A stretch of DNA of 64,000 nt, taken from Pseudopyrenochaeta lycopersici (Eukaryota; Ascomycota; Dothideomycetes; Pleosporales; Pseudopyrenochaetaceae). Made by a program: the position numbers and the translations under genes. Under the pieces are notes generated by a model, which was given only the letters and a program-made list of their open reading frames with translations, had not been told where the DNA came from and did not search any database. Shown piece after piece: positions 13,132 to 25,445 of this stretch. How positions within the stretch are numbered: the stretch's first letter is position 1; the number at the start of each line of letters is the position of its first letter. Location of the stretch: contig NHZP01000011.1 in NCBI GenBank assembly GCA_003313425.1, forward strand, positions 1,426,001-1,490,000, written 5' to 3'.

Positions 13132-16100
13132 ATTGTCGTGACGATCGACTACTCGTGCAGAAAAGAGAGAGAAAAGACCGCCCAACGTCTCATGGTTTAC
13201 GACACCATATGTGAGCTATTCAAATGCAAATTTGGTGAAATTAGATGGGTAGAGATAGGAGCAAAAGGCGCAGTGCAATCTAGGTATAGTACAAAGCTAG
13301 GATTGGTCTCTGGGATGGTAGAAGGCCTGACAACGGAAGGTCGCATTTTCCAGGCGCAGATCACAAGGGCAAGGCTACCATCATTAGTGAAGCTACAGAT
13401 GGACAAATTGGTCTGGGGTGAGACGCAAGTTCCAGATGTTCAGTCCAGATTTGGAAGCGCGGAGCCGTCCCAGGATGTTGGTGTCCTTCACGTTCCAGGC
13501 AAATGTTCCTGCAGGGACCCATCATGTGCGTGACGAGAGTCGCAGAACACGTCCAGATCGAAGGCTTGCCTGTGGGCCTGCCTCGGCGTGGTCAGAAAGG
13601 AGCTAAATTGGTAGTGAGCTGCAAGAATAGCTGTGAACAAGGGGTATAATGTTGCAGCTATAGCCCTAGGGCAGGACTCGTGGCCGCCACAATACAGCGA
13701 GCACTGGCCCCGTAAGGCTAGCACCCCAGGCGTGAGCTTGGCTGAGGGGCTGCTGGTGTTGCGTGTCACAGAGCCTGGTGCCGTTTTTTTTTTTACAGAA
13801 GCCGGGCGAAGCGTGAATAGGCGTCGCAAATCTAGTGGCGAGAAGCGGCTATCAATAACGTTGTATGCCGTGTGAAAATCAATTCAAGGATTCTGGTCAC
13901 CTCGCTGACGCATCATGCAGGGAGTCGCAGCGTTGGACGTGTTAAAAGCGCGTGCCTGCATGTCATGTCCACGTCTAGTGCAAGAGTTTGGAACGGGATG
14001 GCGCAAAGGTGGAAGTCCCCTGGTGCAGATCTAACCGAGATGGGACGTGCGCCGAAGCTTACCCGGGGTTGAAATGCGGGCTCCAAACATCTCTTACGGC
14101 TCTGAAACTATCCTAAGGCTGCACCGATTTCTTCTCCATAGATCATCATTTGGCCAAAGTCCTCAGCACCCGACAGAGCAAGAGTAGCGACAACATAGGG
14201 ATTGCATTGTTTAGAAGCGATTTCTTCCTTCCCCACCACATATAGCGACACAGCTGCAAGAAAGCTTCCATCCTTATACGGTACGTCGGAGTTCAAGCCA
14301 CCCGCTTGTCAGGAACAAGACTACTGAACTTTATTTTGCAGCTAATGTGGCGAGTTCCCAAAACCGTCACTACACCGTAAATGGTGTTCAACTGCAAGCA
14401 TCGGCACGCCCCAAAAATCAGTTGAAATGAGCAACAAACTTGCACGCTAACTTCCCTGACGGCCTTCGTCGCATTCTCTGACACGGCGTGACCTTTAGCC
14501 AGCCATGTGATGAGGACCTACGCTTATTTCAAATGCAGCATCATATCATGGTCAGATGGATGTGCTACATCGACACAACCGAACACTCTCGATGATAGAA
14601 AACTTTGAGCTGCGCGCTGGTTCTATGCGCATTACCCTGTCGCGACCGGCTCTATGCCATTTGCATATCGAGGACTGCGCTTTCTTTGGAGCATATTCGC
14701 ACTGTGACCGGATATCGAGCCATGCCGGAGTGAAGTGGGGATCTTTTAGGACGCCGAAGCAAGGTCAGTCTCATAGCTACCACAAGGTCGGTAACGGACT
14801 GGTAAGCGGCCAGCCGAGTGAGGGACGCACGGGGTCAGCCGTAGACGTATGGCTTGCTTCGGAGTACTGTACTGTTGTATCTTGACATGACAAAATGATT
14901 GGATTTTTGAAGGCCTCTCAGCCTACCTGTAGGATCTTGGGAGCTTCGAGTGCAACATCCCGTGATGTTCCAGCTATTGGTAATTGTTCTTCAACCTGTT
15001 ATCACAGCGTTGTTGAAGCATTGACAAACAAACATAGCGAGGCTACCCACCCACCCAGAAGAAGCTTCAATTGCACAGGACGCGACTAAAATTCGTAATA
15101 AAGGGTTACCCGGCGTAGATTTTCCAGCCAAGTGGTGAGGTTGTCGCCCCCTCCTTATGCTGTGGCCTGAGTTTTGTTGTTTGTGTGCATACCGCCAATG
15201 TCTAAGGGGTATGAAAATGATCCAAAACGATTGAGCCAAGGAAAACCGGCCAATGATATACGGTACTAGACGAGATTTTTGGCTAGCATATGTGATTGGG
15301 ATTAATGTTTCGCGAACGGCCAGGGAAGATGTTTGATGTGTCTCGCTCTTCCGCCACACAATCAAGCAACTATTGCTCTCTTGAATACAGGAGGCCTGGA
15401 GTCCTTGCATACTTTTGGATAAAGAAGGTAGGAGATGCGCCAGGTCATGAATTCCATCGAGCCCCAGGATCTTGGGTGACAACTATCTGTCACGGCGTTG
15501 CTCGGCTGGAAGAGCAGGTCGGCCGACTGTCCGCGGAGCCTGCCACTTCGGTTATCACTGCGCATAAGATGTACGCGCAGTATGCATGATAATTGGACAT
15601 ATTGTTGGGTATGTGACGACGTGATGCATTTTCGCCTTAAGCTATCAGTCTTGCTGTTTGCCAAACCATTGCCTCAGTCATGATAGAGCGTTTCACTGAG
15701 GGGATCGGCGTTCTAGCAATGATAGACGAACGTTGTTGGGCTCGGAGAGATATCGCTTCGAGGTGTGCAGGGATATAGCCGGTAACAAAAGACTTTGAGC
15801 ATGGTGAGCTTGGAGGGTCGGCCACAACGTTCCGGTAACGAGATCTGCCATCTGCAACACCTATAGCCAGGTTCCTAGTCAGACACTATTGTGAGCGAGA
15901 AGATGCGCATACACAACTTCTATGATCTTATATAAGCAACGAGTCTTAGCGTAAATAGCATCATGAAAGCATGACAGAGAACTGTCGCTGACCGCACAGC
16001 ATGAGATGTTGATGTTGGCCCTGCACGGTCTGTTGCCGCTCACACTCGTTGGAATTTTGGACGCGACGTGATTTCCGTTGCCGCCCAAGCTCTCGCCACT

Positions 16101-16779
16101 GTGCGATCGCCATTGTGCTGTGCTTGAGCTTCACCATCACAAGCGAATATTCCTCTGCGTAGAATCTGTGTAGGATGACGAGGTATGAGTAGTTCGTGTT
16201 GCATCGCTTGATCGGGGTGGGAGCCACGTCTCGGTCGGTATCAGGATCTGTTCGCCAAGTGAAGGTCGTGTACGGCAGGTAAGCGGTTCACACGGCTGGA
16301 GCAACAGCCTGGTTTTCAACATCCATTTGGTAACGGGCAACGTGACGCAGTTCTTGTGACACGGCAAAAACTCCCTGCGAATCGCGTGTTTGCGATGGAG
16401 AGTTTTGTGCATGCCCCAGCCCATCCTGCTCCTTCACCCGTGTGTATGGACGTGCAGGCGGCCAGCTGCGACACGGCCGTCTTCCGACATCAGGCACAAG
16501 ACACAGACTTGAAGTACCTTGGATAAAAGGCACAAGGAGCGAAGGAGCGAAAGAGGCGCTGTAAAAGAGGCGAGGGACGACGCGAACCCGTCACTGCGTC
16601 GGCGCAGAGCAGAAGAGATTTTCAGCGCGCTTGCGCCCACAACATAACGCGACACCCAATCTTGTCGAGGCTGCACAAGGTGACGCAGGGCACTTATACC
16701 TAGCGTTGCAGTGACATATGCGCTCTCTTCTTCAATCTCGCGGGCCAGCCGCGACAATCAACGAAAAGCAGCGCAAAGC
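13132..16779. other. Gene-poor stretch of 3.6 kb
   Basis: No supported protein gene. It includes the promoter of the Pth11-like gene at the left and the 3' flank of the U4 gene at the right. A short minus-strand frame at 14108-14296 (reading SLYVVGKEEIASKQ and GEEIGAALG) has plausible composition but no partner exon and no recognisable family, so I do not call it. Confidence 0.5.
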
Positions 16780-16910
16780 GTACAATGTGGCAAAAATTCC
16801 CAGCCGATCCGAAGACCAACTGGAGCGGTCATAGTTGTAGTTTTCAACTAGCAAAAACGCTACCTCAGACGAATCTTCACTGGTAAGCGTAAAGCCCGAG
16901 CACCTATGAT
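16780..16910 (-). ncRNA. U4: U4 spliceosomal snRNA
   Basis: About 131-nt U4 snRNA, which pairs with U6 in the U4/U6.U5 tri-snRNP. On the minus strand the predicted 5' end starts ATCATAGGTGCTCGGG and lines up with my recollection of the yeast U4 5' end. Next comes the 5' stem-loop/k-turn, ACCAGTGAAGATTCGTCTGA (around 16884-16865), then the U6-facing segment TTTTTGCTAGTTGAAAACT. A 10-bp GU-containing stem (16800-16809 with 16814-16823) is capped by a UUCG loop. It is followed by a consensus Sm site AATTTTTG (16798-16791). Element order and spacing match U4 throughout. The 3' end is approximate. A TATA box lies 86 bp upstream, so transcription is presumably by RNA polymerase II. Confidence 0.93.
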
Positions 16911-16953
16911 CTGTCAGCAATGGACAAATCAGTGGATTTCGAAATTGACTCAC
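16911..16953 (-). other. Intron-like 43-nt segment directly before the U4 5' end
   Basis: On the minus strand this segment begins GTGAGT, contains CACTGAT and GCTGAC branch-like sequences and ends CAG exactly where the U4 RNA is predicted to start. It has the form of a small fungal intron. Whether it is spliced is not known; the match could be chance. Confidence 0.35.
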
Positions 16954-16995
16954 TTAGATGAAGAAGAAAAGTTGAGAAGGGAGGGAAAGACGCTG

Positions 16996-17003
16996 TTTAT
17001 ATA
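16996..17003 (-). promoter_or_regulatory. TATA box of the U4 gene
   Basis: TATATAAA on the minus strand, 86-93 bp upstream of the predicted U4 5' end and followed by a CT-rich stretch of the kind seen at fungal polymerase II start sites. Confidence 0.65.
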
Positions 17004-17032
17004 GGCGAAGCTAGCGACTGTTGCCTAGCGGG

Positions 17033-17099
17033 CACGTGATTGAAACCGGGCACCCACACGCCGAGTTTCTGCCGATAGTTCAGGCGGCGACGTCACGTG
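17033..17099 (-). promoter_or_regulatory. Two CACGTG boxes upstream of the U4 TATA
   Basis: Palindromic CACGTG occurs at 17033-17038 and 17094-17099, 61 bp apart and both in the context CACGTGA/C, a short way upstream of the U4 TATA box. These are consensus sites for bHLH factors (Cbf1/USF class). Their use here is inferred. Confidence 0.4.
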
Positions 17100-17694
17100 C
17101 TCCACTCAGTTCAACACTGATGTTCAAAAAAACAGCCATTCTTATTAGCATCTTAGCGACATTGCCTCCAGTATAGCGGTCTGGATATCCAAATAAATTC
17201 AAGCGAGTGAGGATCCATAGACTCACTGGTTGATGCTCCAAGTCCTTCGCTGATTTATGATCCGTTCTGGTTGCAGAGATGAGCCACAAGTGCGTAGATA
17301 TTCCAACTTAAGGATACATGTGGACTTCTGTGCTTATTGTTTGAATGTGGAGTTTTTGTGCGCCTCTCTATTCTATGTTTCGAGTGACGAATGACGTCAA
17401 GATATGCCCTTAGGCCAATCAAAGGCAGCTCAAGCGAATACAGCCGCTCACACTCCTTTCTATCCATCATGAACGCCTATGCCTACGCCTTGTCACTTAG
17501 ATCCCATCGCCATAGAATTCCCCTATCCTCGAAATATTGGCTTGATTATTCCACTTGATGCCCTTCATTACCATAAGCGTCTTCAACGCTGGAAACCCAT
17601 GACTATCCAGCTTCGACGACACGTCCTCCCCAAAATGTAACACGCATACCGGTCCTGCTGTTAGCGATTCGCTAATCGTCTGAGCGTTTACCTC
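17100..17694. other. Intergenic, 3' flank of the Zn2Cys6 gene
   Basis: 595 bp between the U4 promoter and the stop codon of the Zn2Cys6 regulator. No gene or repeat recognised. Confidence 0.5.
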
Positions 17695-20379
17695 TTATCT
17701 AGCCACATAGTAGGCCTCATTAAAAACTGGAGTCTCGTGTTGAGGAGGGAAGCGACCACCAGCCATTACAGGTTCGAACACCGCACGGCTTGTTATGGCA
17801 GAATTCGCGATCAGAGGTGGAGCCATGGTAACGAATTGAGCTGGCAGATAAGTTGAAATATCTGCATTAGAGGCTGTCTGTTGCCTGCCTCCAAGGGCTA
17901 CCCCCTCCTCGAAGCTATTGGCCCAAAGATCGGACAGATCCACTGAATATCGTCTTGCCACGCTTTCGAATGATCGCAGGGCCACGTTCTGGGCGCGCTC
18001 AGCCACAGGATCCTGCATGGTGTGCAACCAGCGTATGGCCTTCTTTAGGTAGTGAACAAGTACCATGCTGTCTTGAGAGGTGGACGAAGGATACGAGAGG
18101 GCAAGCAAAAAGACGGAAATTGCCTGCATTATGTGGTGGATGAGGCACCACCAGGGACCATGATCGTATAACAAGTCCGGATGGGGCTCATCGGGTAGAA
18201 ATGCTACGATTGTTTTCGCTGCGTCAACGCAACTATTTGCCATACGTCTGGCAAAGCCCGCTTCGTTACTCTCTCTCCAAGTTTGCCTTCGCCCACTAAG
18301 GCATGGGCGGGTGAGCAGTATCCTTGCACTGCTCAGCTGAAAACCAAGGAGTAAACGCTCGCGGATAAACTTGTCATTCGTCCCATTGTGTAGTTCCTGA
18401 AAGTTGAACTCCACAGGCAGCGAAATCAGCCACTGGTCGAGCCGCTGGTTCAGCTGAGCCATGTCCTGTTGTACTTCACCTGGAGGCCGGATCATTGTGC
18501 TCGCAGAGTAGAGCGATGTGAGGATATTCTGGGTCAATATCGACAATTGCACGACAGCTTTGAAGTAAGATCCTGAATTGGCGTCGGCAGTGCTGGGACC
18601 TACTGGAGTTCGAGGATGTTCGGCTGTGGCACCGGAGACGGAATAAGTAGTCATCGAGAAAAGCGTAGTCGTACTTCCTTTTCGCATGCGATGCACAGTC
18701 TCCACTTCTTCCGAAATGTTCTCTTCCGGGACTGGCATGGGCAACGGAACAGAGCAGCACGAGTCAACTATGATACTGGGCCGACCAGTTACAATGCTAA
18801 GAGTCCTCTCAAGCGAGTATAGACTCCACCATGTACGCACTAATGTCTCTCGCTTTGCGGCTGTAGCAGATGGGTCTTCGTTTCGAACATGAAGGCCGAG
18901 TGAATAAGCGGAACGAAGTGCTATACCAATAACTGTCCAAGCACTAATTGTGTTAGCAGCCATACCTACAGCAAATAGAAAAAAGGGACAAGGGTATGTT
19001 ACCGACTCACTTGGCCGACTGACAGCCAGTAGAATGCCAGAAGCCCCAAGCTCTGGATCTGTGGAACATCCGAATGGGTTGTGATGGTGGTTTCGTTGAG
19101 ACCAAATCCCCGGGCTCGCGCTTGATAGATAAGATGGTCGCGCTCGTCCGCTCGCCAACTGGCTTTGATAAGATGCGAGTATTTTGCGCCAATCGCAAAC
19201 ACCATATTCAGGATGGCTTGCCACTTGGGGCTGAGACGCGGGGCGTTCACATTCTGTAGCGCCGTGAAGTACTTCCGGAATTGGTCTTCAAAGGTCTTGC
19301 GCGGCAGGATAGGAAATGAGTCATGAACTCTGAGCATATAACATTGGAGCAAGCGCTCAGCCGTCTCCGGTTGTGGCAACTCGTACGGATCCACAAAGAA
19401 ATCGATGTCAACGCTCTCTCCATCGGCCCAGTAACTGAAAGATGTCACCTGTTCATTGCCTGGCGCAATTGAACCACGTCTTTGAGATAAAAGTCCTGCT
19501 GCCTCATCGTCCACTCGTTCTGTTTGCGCCAAAGCAACTGCACGGAGCCATTGAACTTCAGAATTCTTTCCTACAAATCCAGTAGCGCGTGCACGATCGT
19601 CTTTGTGAAGGTCTTCATCTAAAAGGTCGAGTGATTCGGTGTCGAGCTCTTCATGCTGGTCTAAGTCGCCGAACTCTCGGCTGCCCTGGGAATCATGGGT
19701 ATCGGTATCAGGATTTGAAGGTGCTGTTGTTTGACGGAGCTCTGACACATCTTCCTCAATCTGTGGCATGTTAGCGTTGTAGTTTACAACAACAGTGGCA
19801 TCGCCACGAGAACAAAACGCACAGCTTCTAATGCCTCTGCGATCCTGGCGTTGTCCTCTACACTTGCGCTGGCCCTCAGGGCCCTCAAAAGACCTGCCAT
19901 CTGGTGGCATCGCTCCGTAACGCTGGATTTTGTTAAACAACGGTGAGTGTCGCATCAAGCGCCCATACTCACACCTTCAATCTGTCTTTGCGAGGCATTA
20001 TATACACGCATTCGCGGTTTGTGGTCGCGCAGTGTCTGCAGTGGGGCCGTTCACCGGTGCATTTGATCTTATGGGAGCGGCACTAAACATGAGGAGCACA
20101 GTCAGTTTCATACGACTGAGAAAGAGGGCTTACAGTCTATCGGCCGATGGCAATGCCAATGACGATTCTCCCGAAGGCGCAATGTCTGGCACCACCATCT
20201 CGGAAGTGCGATTATCCATGGTCTGTACTCACTGCTGTACAGGCCCGAGGAACTCTACGTCTGTCTTTGGTTGCGCCCGGTCCTTGGCCGGTTCGCTGCA
20301 AGCGTGGAATTGCTACCTTGCGCTGTCCGAGGGGCGAGGTCGCATAGCTTGATGAATATCCCAGGGCGTGCGAAGACAT
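17695..20379 (-). CDS. Zn2Cys6 transcription factor with fungal-specific TF domain
   Basis: Predicted 787-aa nuclear regulator. Five exons: 20379-20233, 20082-19973, 19922-19823, 19760-19003 and 18943-17695. The binuclear zinc cluster is complete only after splicing: exon 1 ends RACTA and exon 2 opens CRSHKIKC, giving Cys 47, 50, 57, 64, 67 and 74 with canonical C-x2-C-x6-C-x6-C-x2-C-x6-C spacing. A basic linker (MPRKDRLKV) and coiled coil (VTERCHQMAGLLRALR) follow. The middle homology region includes LLAFYWLSVGQVSRAWTVIG, GLHVRNEDPSATAAKRE and VTGRPSIIVD. The last intron uses a GTAACA donor and a GCTAAC branch site. The closest group by eye is unnamed. The genes at 24.2-32.2 kb are candidate targets by position only. 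Confidence 0.9.
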
Positions 20380-23300
20380 GGCTCAAGAGCGCTTTGCGCT
20401 GACCGAAGGATTGTGCTGCTGCCCCCAAAAACCATTGCCCATTTGATATGGCTGAGAAATAGTTGCTAAAGTTGCAACGGGCGCCGAGCTGCTGTTTGGT
20501 TGTTGGGATCACTGACAGGCCGCTGAGCTTCGGTTGCGACTGCATGCGGCTCCGATCTAATAAGCGATATCGATCAAGAGATGGCCAGCACGGATTAAGA
20601 TTTAAAAGGCAATGCCCTGGGCTGAGCCGGGTTCCTGGATGATTACATGCGCAGTGAGGACATTCGCTCAACGAAGCTTACAGTACCCTCTCAGGCCGCT
20701 TGGGAATATCCGCCGGACCAATGAGAACGCCAACAGAAAACATCCCAGTAACTCCCTTGTTCCATCGCATTTCGAAAAGTCTGATGCGTGGAGCCTACGA
20801 CCTTTGGGGCGCACCATTGCTTAGCCAAATCATTTCGTGTACTGATTTTGTTCTGTGGTTGAATTGTGAGTACTACCTTGCATTTGACTAGCTCACTAAG
20901 TCTCGTGCCAGTCCAAGCACAATCATATCTCCGATCGATCAAGCTACTCAAATACGATATTGTCGCCTTCAGAATGAGTCGAAAAACTCTATTCGCTGTC
21001 TCGCTTGCTGCAATAGGCCAGGATTGTGTGCAGTTTGGGGAAGCAGCAACGCATGCCCAGTTACCTGCTGCATTCCTTTACACCGTATTAGACCCGACTG
21101 GAACGGCGAGATATTCTGGGCAATTGAGGATCCATACTTGTCGTAGTGGAACAGCAGAAAGGTATTGCGCTAAACCCCACTACCAGAGTCAGGATATGGC
21201 TCTTCTGTTGATGCACCCACCATCGCTCACGCCTCGTCTCTTTCCGTGTGTGCAGGGCATAACGCCTCAGTGTATAACGGCGATTGCGCCCTGCTATACC
21301 GAGCACCACATCATTTGTCTGAGCCACGTAAGGCCAAGTCTTTGTGGCACGCCTTTATAGGATAGCGCGATGAGATATGGAGGTTTCGGGTGGCATGCGT
21401 CCTTGTGGCTGGACAGTCTGCAGCGTCTGCCACTCTTGGCTCGAATGGACTAGTGCCGCGTCTGAGATCGCGATCGTGCTGGTGGTTACGAAGGTATAGT
21501 TCAGGTCAAGTCCAGAAAAATTGCTCAGATCAAGGCACAACGCGAAGGACTGGTTCAGTCTTTGTACATCTTGCTATGGGAATTTGGGGTTTTCTGGCAG
21601 TTTCCGTTCAGGACGCGAAGACGTTCACCTGTTAAATTGAAAAATTGAAGTTGGGCTAGAAGTCTTTCGAGTGGACTTGTATAGTAGCGGTATGCTAACC
21701 AAATGATACACAAATATATTTACTGCTAGAAGAAATAAGTGAAATTGCTATTGCGTTCGTTAGATGATGAGGTTTCTTCATACACCAACTCGTAAAAGTC
21801 ATAATGGGCAAACAACGGTGTTCGGACTGTCTGTGAGAAGCATCGACCCGAGTCTGCTCAACGTAGTCTAATTGGTTCAAGGAACCGGGTGTCTTCCGAC
21901 GTATCAATGGTGGCAGACAGACACGAATGTTCCCCCAATCACTCCATTTTTCAAGCATACTACAACACTTCTAGGATTGTCTGCGACACGGTTCCCCGCG
22001 GAAGCTAATGCGAGAGAGCAGGGATTCACTGCTGCAGACTTCCCACATGTCAAGCGTCCGCGAAAGTCTATAGCCGCACATTGGTAGCAGCTAGAACAAT
22101 GAAGAACTTTTGAAGCATAACCTTTGATCGCTTAGGGATCATGAGCCAGGGCGTCGCAATCACGGACTCCGTCAAAATGTTTCTCTTTGGCCACTACACC
22201 AAGCTTTCTATATCGCCAATGTTGTTAACGTCATCCTTAGTATACAGCTGTTGCAAGCCTCAGGCTTGGTGCTGAATGCCAACTGCAGCAACCAATAGTA
22301 AACTCGTTTGTCGCTTACCCAAAATGTCTTCTAAAAGAATATTGGCCCAAGTCACGTTTCCGATTACTCAACGTATGTTGTGTACCTATATCGAGCCTAT
22401 GTAGTTTCGACCAGTTTATGCTCTGATGGCATGCTGATCTTAGATTGCACATGAATTGGGAACCAAGGCGCCCTGACTGACTTTGTCGACACTCGCAGTG
22501 CGGTAGCTTTCTCCGAAACAAGCTGTTTTTCAGCCTACCGCCTTTTCCGGTCGGCATTTTTCGCCGGCTATATTAATGTCCAGCATCTCCGGCCAGAGAA
22601 ACTTCCACTACGAATGGCCCAGCATGTGTGAACGTTGGCATGCAGTAGATCCCGTGTCAAGTGACGACTAACCCCTCACTGCGGAGGAGGCCCCCCCTGC
22701 TGGATTCGGTTAGACTCATAAGTTGGAACACAATCGGGCCTTTTAATTGTGTTTCGATGACAAACGAGGAAGGGGCTCACCGATGAACAGGCCAGAGAGA
22801 ATGTAACTATACAACAATGGGCTGGGACAGAGGAAGATCTTGTGTATTCATGCAACGCTCGTTCGAGACGGCTTCGGTCGCTCGACTCACAGATGGTAAT
22901 GCTCTGCTAGTCGTTACCCTCAGCATACCATGTAGCACCACGTGAGCGGCGATAGACCTACTAGACCACTAGTAACTACTTTTTGATGGCGAAAGCTGAC
23001 GTTAGACGACTTAATATTTGTACGTTGTGGCAAACGTACTTCATGGCTCAGCGGTCCCATAGTTTTCACGATATTCCAGTTGCGATTCTAGCTCAACATT
23101 TGGATATGCTTCGCTGGCTCTGCAATAGCTTGACCGTCCCACTTAACTTTTTTGAGCAATACATATGTATGGAATCCATCTTCGCTAACAATAGGGTATG
23201 AAAATTCCCTGAGAGGTTGCAGGACTCGAGTGCCTCGTTCTTCGCAACTTATCAATATGCTTCGGTCATGATATTTTCTGTCCATCCAAATCTTCTGTCC

Positions 23301-24247
23301 ATTGGAACTCCTGGCTTTATTAATTTCATTTATACCGAGTAATCCTATCGCTTGTACGAGCGTGATTTATGTGCAGTTCCTCCAAAGTCAGACGCCCACT
23401 TTTAAAAGCCTAGGCATCTTATATCGCCCCGTGCTTTGTCAATAGAAATCACGATGCTTAGACTACATTTAGACCAGCATTAAAAGAGCCAAGAGAAATA
23501 TGACCTGATACTGTACCATCGTCTAGAAAATACTCCTAGCAGTGTTGGTGAGTTTAATATGTACCAGTGAGACCTCTTTCTTCTGTCAATCTAAACTCCA
23601 GCTATCTTACATTATAGGCCTCAGCCCAGATAGAGAATTTCCTGCTCACAAAGTGACTCTATTTCCATGTGCTAAGGCCAGCTACACTGCAAGCAGATTG
23701 GAGGCGTCAGCTCCTTGAATAGAAATCAAAAGTCCAATTCTATGGTTAATAGTCAGTTCCCCTACAACCTAAAACTGAATACAGGAATGGTCTCCTGGTA
23801 TCAAATGCTTCTCGTTCTTAAACCAAAGTTCGATGCAGCGTACATATCATCGTGGACTCGAATTACCTGCTCACATCTTTCAAAATCCTCTACAATAGGC
23901 ATCGACTGACGATATAGAAGAACTGCTCACATATGTGCATGGAGATTTGACCGAAGTTCAGCGGTCAAAATGGCAGTTCAAGAATAGAAGGATGTAGAGG
24001 AGAGTTGGACGGATCACCGCCTTGTGGAAGGACAGGAATGCATTACAGCTCGTAAGCCAATGTTACATTCAATGTTGCTCTAATCCGCTCTCCCTGCAAG
24101 AGGTGAAAATCAAATTCAATCCAACTTGGAGGCCTCACTCGTGCCAAACTCGAATTGATCCTTCCTTCGCCATACTAGCCCGTACGCAATATCCTGCACC
24201 CATCTAGGCCTAGAGTTTTTAAATGAAGTAAGCATATGCCACGCAGG
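20380..24247. other. Gene-poor stretch of 3.9 kb
   Basis: No supported gene. A GC-rich inverted-repeat island lies at 22666-22715. The rest is AT-richer with short random frames. The longest (20866-21360, plus) has no domain or signal. It includes the promoter of the Zn2Cys6 gene at its left end. Confidence 0.5.
22666..22715. repeat. Small GC-rich inverted-repeat element
   Basis: GACTAACC and GGTTAGAC flank a C/G-rich core (CTGCGGAGGAGG then a run of C). The outer arms pair 7 of 8. It stands out in AT-rich surroundings. It could be a tiny non-autonomous element remnant or a chance hairpin. Confidence 0.3.
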
Positions 24248-25445
24248 CTATTTATGCATGGTTCTCACATACCAATTTCGTATACTTGTTTTCCCCTCCT
24301 CACTCTTTGGAACACAAATTCTCCCACTCTTTGCATTTAGAACTTGATCAATGACTATGTTGCTCACGTTGATCGGTGGATCAGGAACGATGCCATAATT
24401 GGTCAGTAGCTCCTCTTTTCCCTTGATGATACCCGTTTGGTGCCACGATGGATGAATAGATGTCGTGCAGATGCCCTCACCGCCAGGATAGCGAGCCAGG
24501 CACTCTGCTCGGATACCTACAGGCAGTGTGATAATCAGCTAATGTTTGGAATATAAGAGAGCTGGCTCTCCAGAGCAACTGACCTTCGCTGATGTAGAGT
24601 GCTCCGACTTTGGAGCAGCAATAATCAAGAAGTCCCGGAGCCGCAATAAATGAAGCCATAGACGCGATAGTAACAATATGGCCTTTCTTCATGCGCAGCA
24701 TTCCAGGAAGGAACTCACGAATCAACACGAAATGTGAGGTGAGATTCACCTTGAAGAGCATGTCGGATTCGGAGTTACTTGTCTGCATGCTGTCAGAGGT
24801 TGATGTTGTATATATACCAGGGTGACTACCTCAAGCACAGTCTTGCCAATTCCAATCCCAGCATTGTTGATCAGTACACTGGCATCACCGTGGGTTTGTC
24901 GGATCTTCTTGCATAAAGCTTCAACGGCGGGTGTGTCAGTGACATCACAATGGTAGAAATGAACATCTTGCACTATATTCAGATTAGTACCATCGTGACT
25001 CCATCTAGTGGCTGCGCTTACACTTCGCCAGTGCTGCAGGGCATTCCTGTATATCTAATGCCACGACTCTCGCCACCTTCGCGAAGCCTTTCACCATCTC
25101 ATACCCGAATCCTGAACTGCCACCCGTGATAATAACGAGTTCCTCTTTCCCAGGCCCGAATTCAAAAGCCGCACCTGGGCGTCTTAATGACCAGTTATTC
25201 CAAGCCAAGCTATTCAAGGCTTGGTTCACCCGCCTCAGTATACCAATTCCAGTAAGGGCTTTGAGGACTGTGATAAACATTGCAAGTCTTACGCCTCCAT
25301 TTGTAGAAAGCAAGCTAGTCTGAAAGGGTCGAAGGAGTCGTTCGCGAATGGGTAGTGGTCCACGGGTTAGAATATAGAGGAGTGCTCCAGTTACGAGAGG
25401 TTCACTAACAGCAGTCTTAACTCCAGAGGTAAGTGTGAATGCCAT
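24248..25445 (-). CDS. Membrane-anchored short-chain dehydrogenase/reductase (retinol-dehydrogenase-like)
   Basis: Predicted 344-aa NAD(P)-dependent SDR of the classical type, similar in layout to 16C/17-beta-HSD11-type lipid or retinol dehydrogenases. Four exons: 25445-25022, 24972-24830, 24782-24584 and 24516-24248. The hydrophobic N-terminal region (about residues 15-70) suggests ER or lipid-droplet attachment. The cofactor motif TGGSSGFG is at 107-114, D131 follows the second strand, CDVTD at 150-154, NNAG at 177-180. Catalytic Ser is about 230 (TIASMASF) with Y243 and K247 (YCCSK). The second donor could be GTAGTC or a slightly later GTATAT, a difference of four residues. It lies 481 bp downstream of the P450 on the same strand. 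Confidence 0.88.

Noticed and set aside
14108..14296. 62-codon minus-strand frame with plausible protein text
   Set aside because: No flanking exon or recognised family; too short to support alone.
20866..21360. 164-codon plus-strand frame
   Set aside because: No domain, signal peptide or partner exons; composition like random intergenic sequence.
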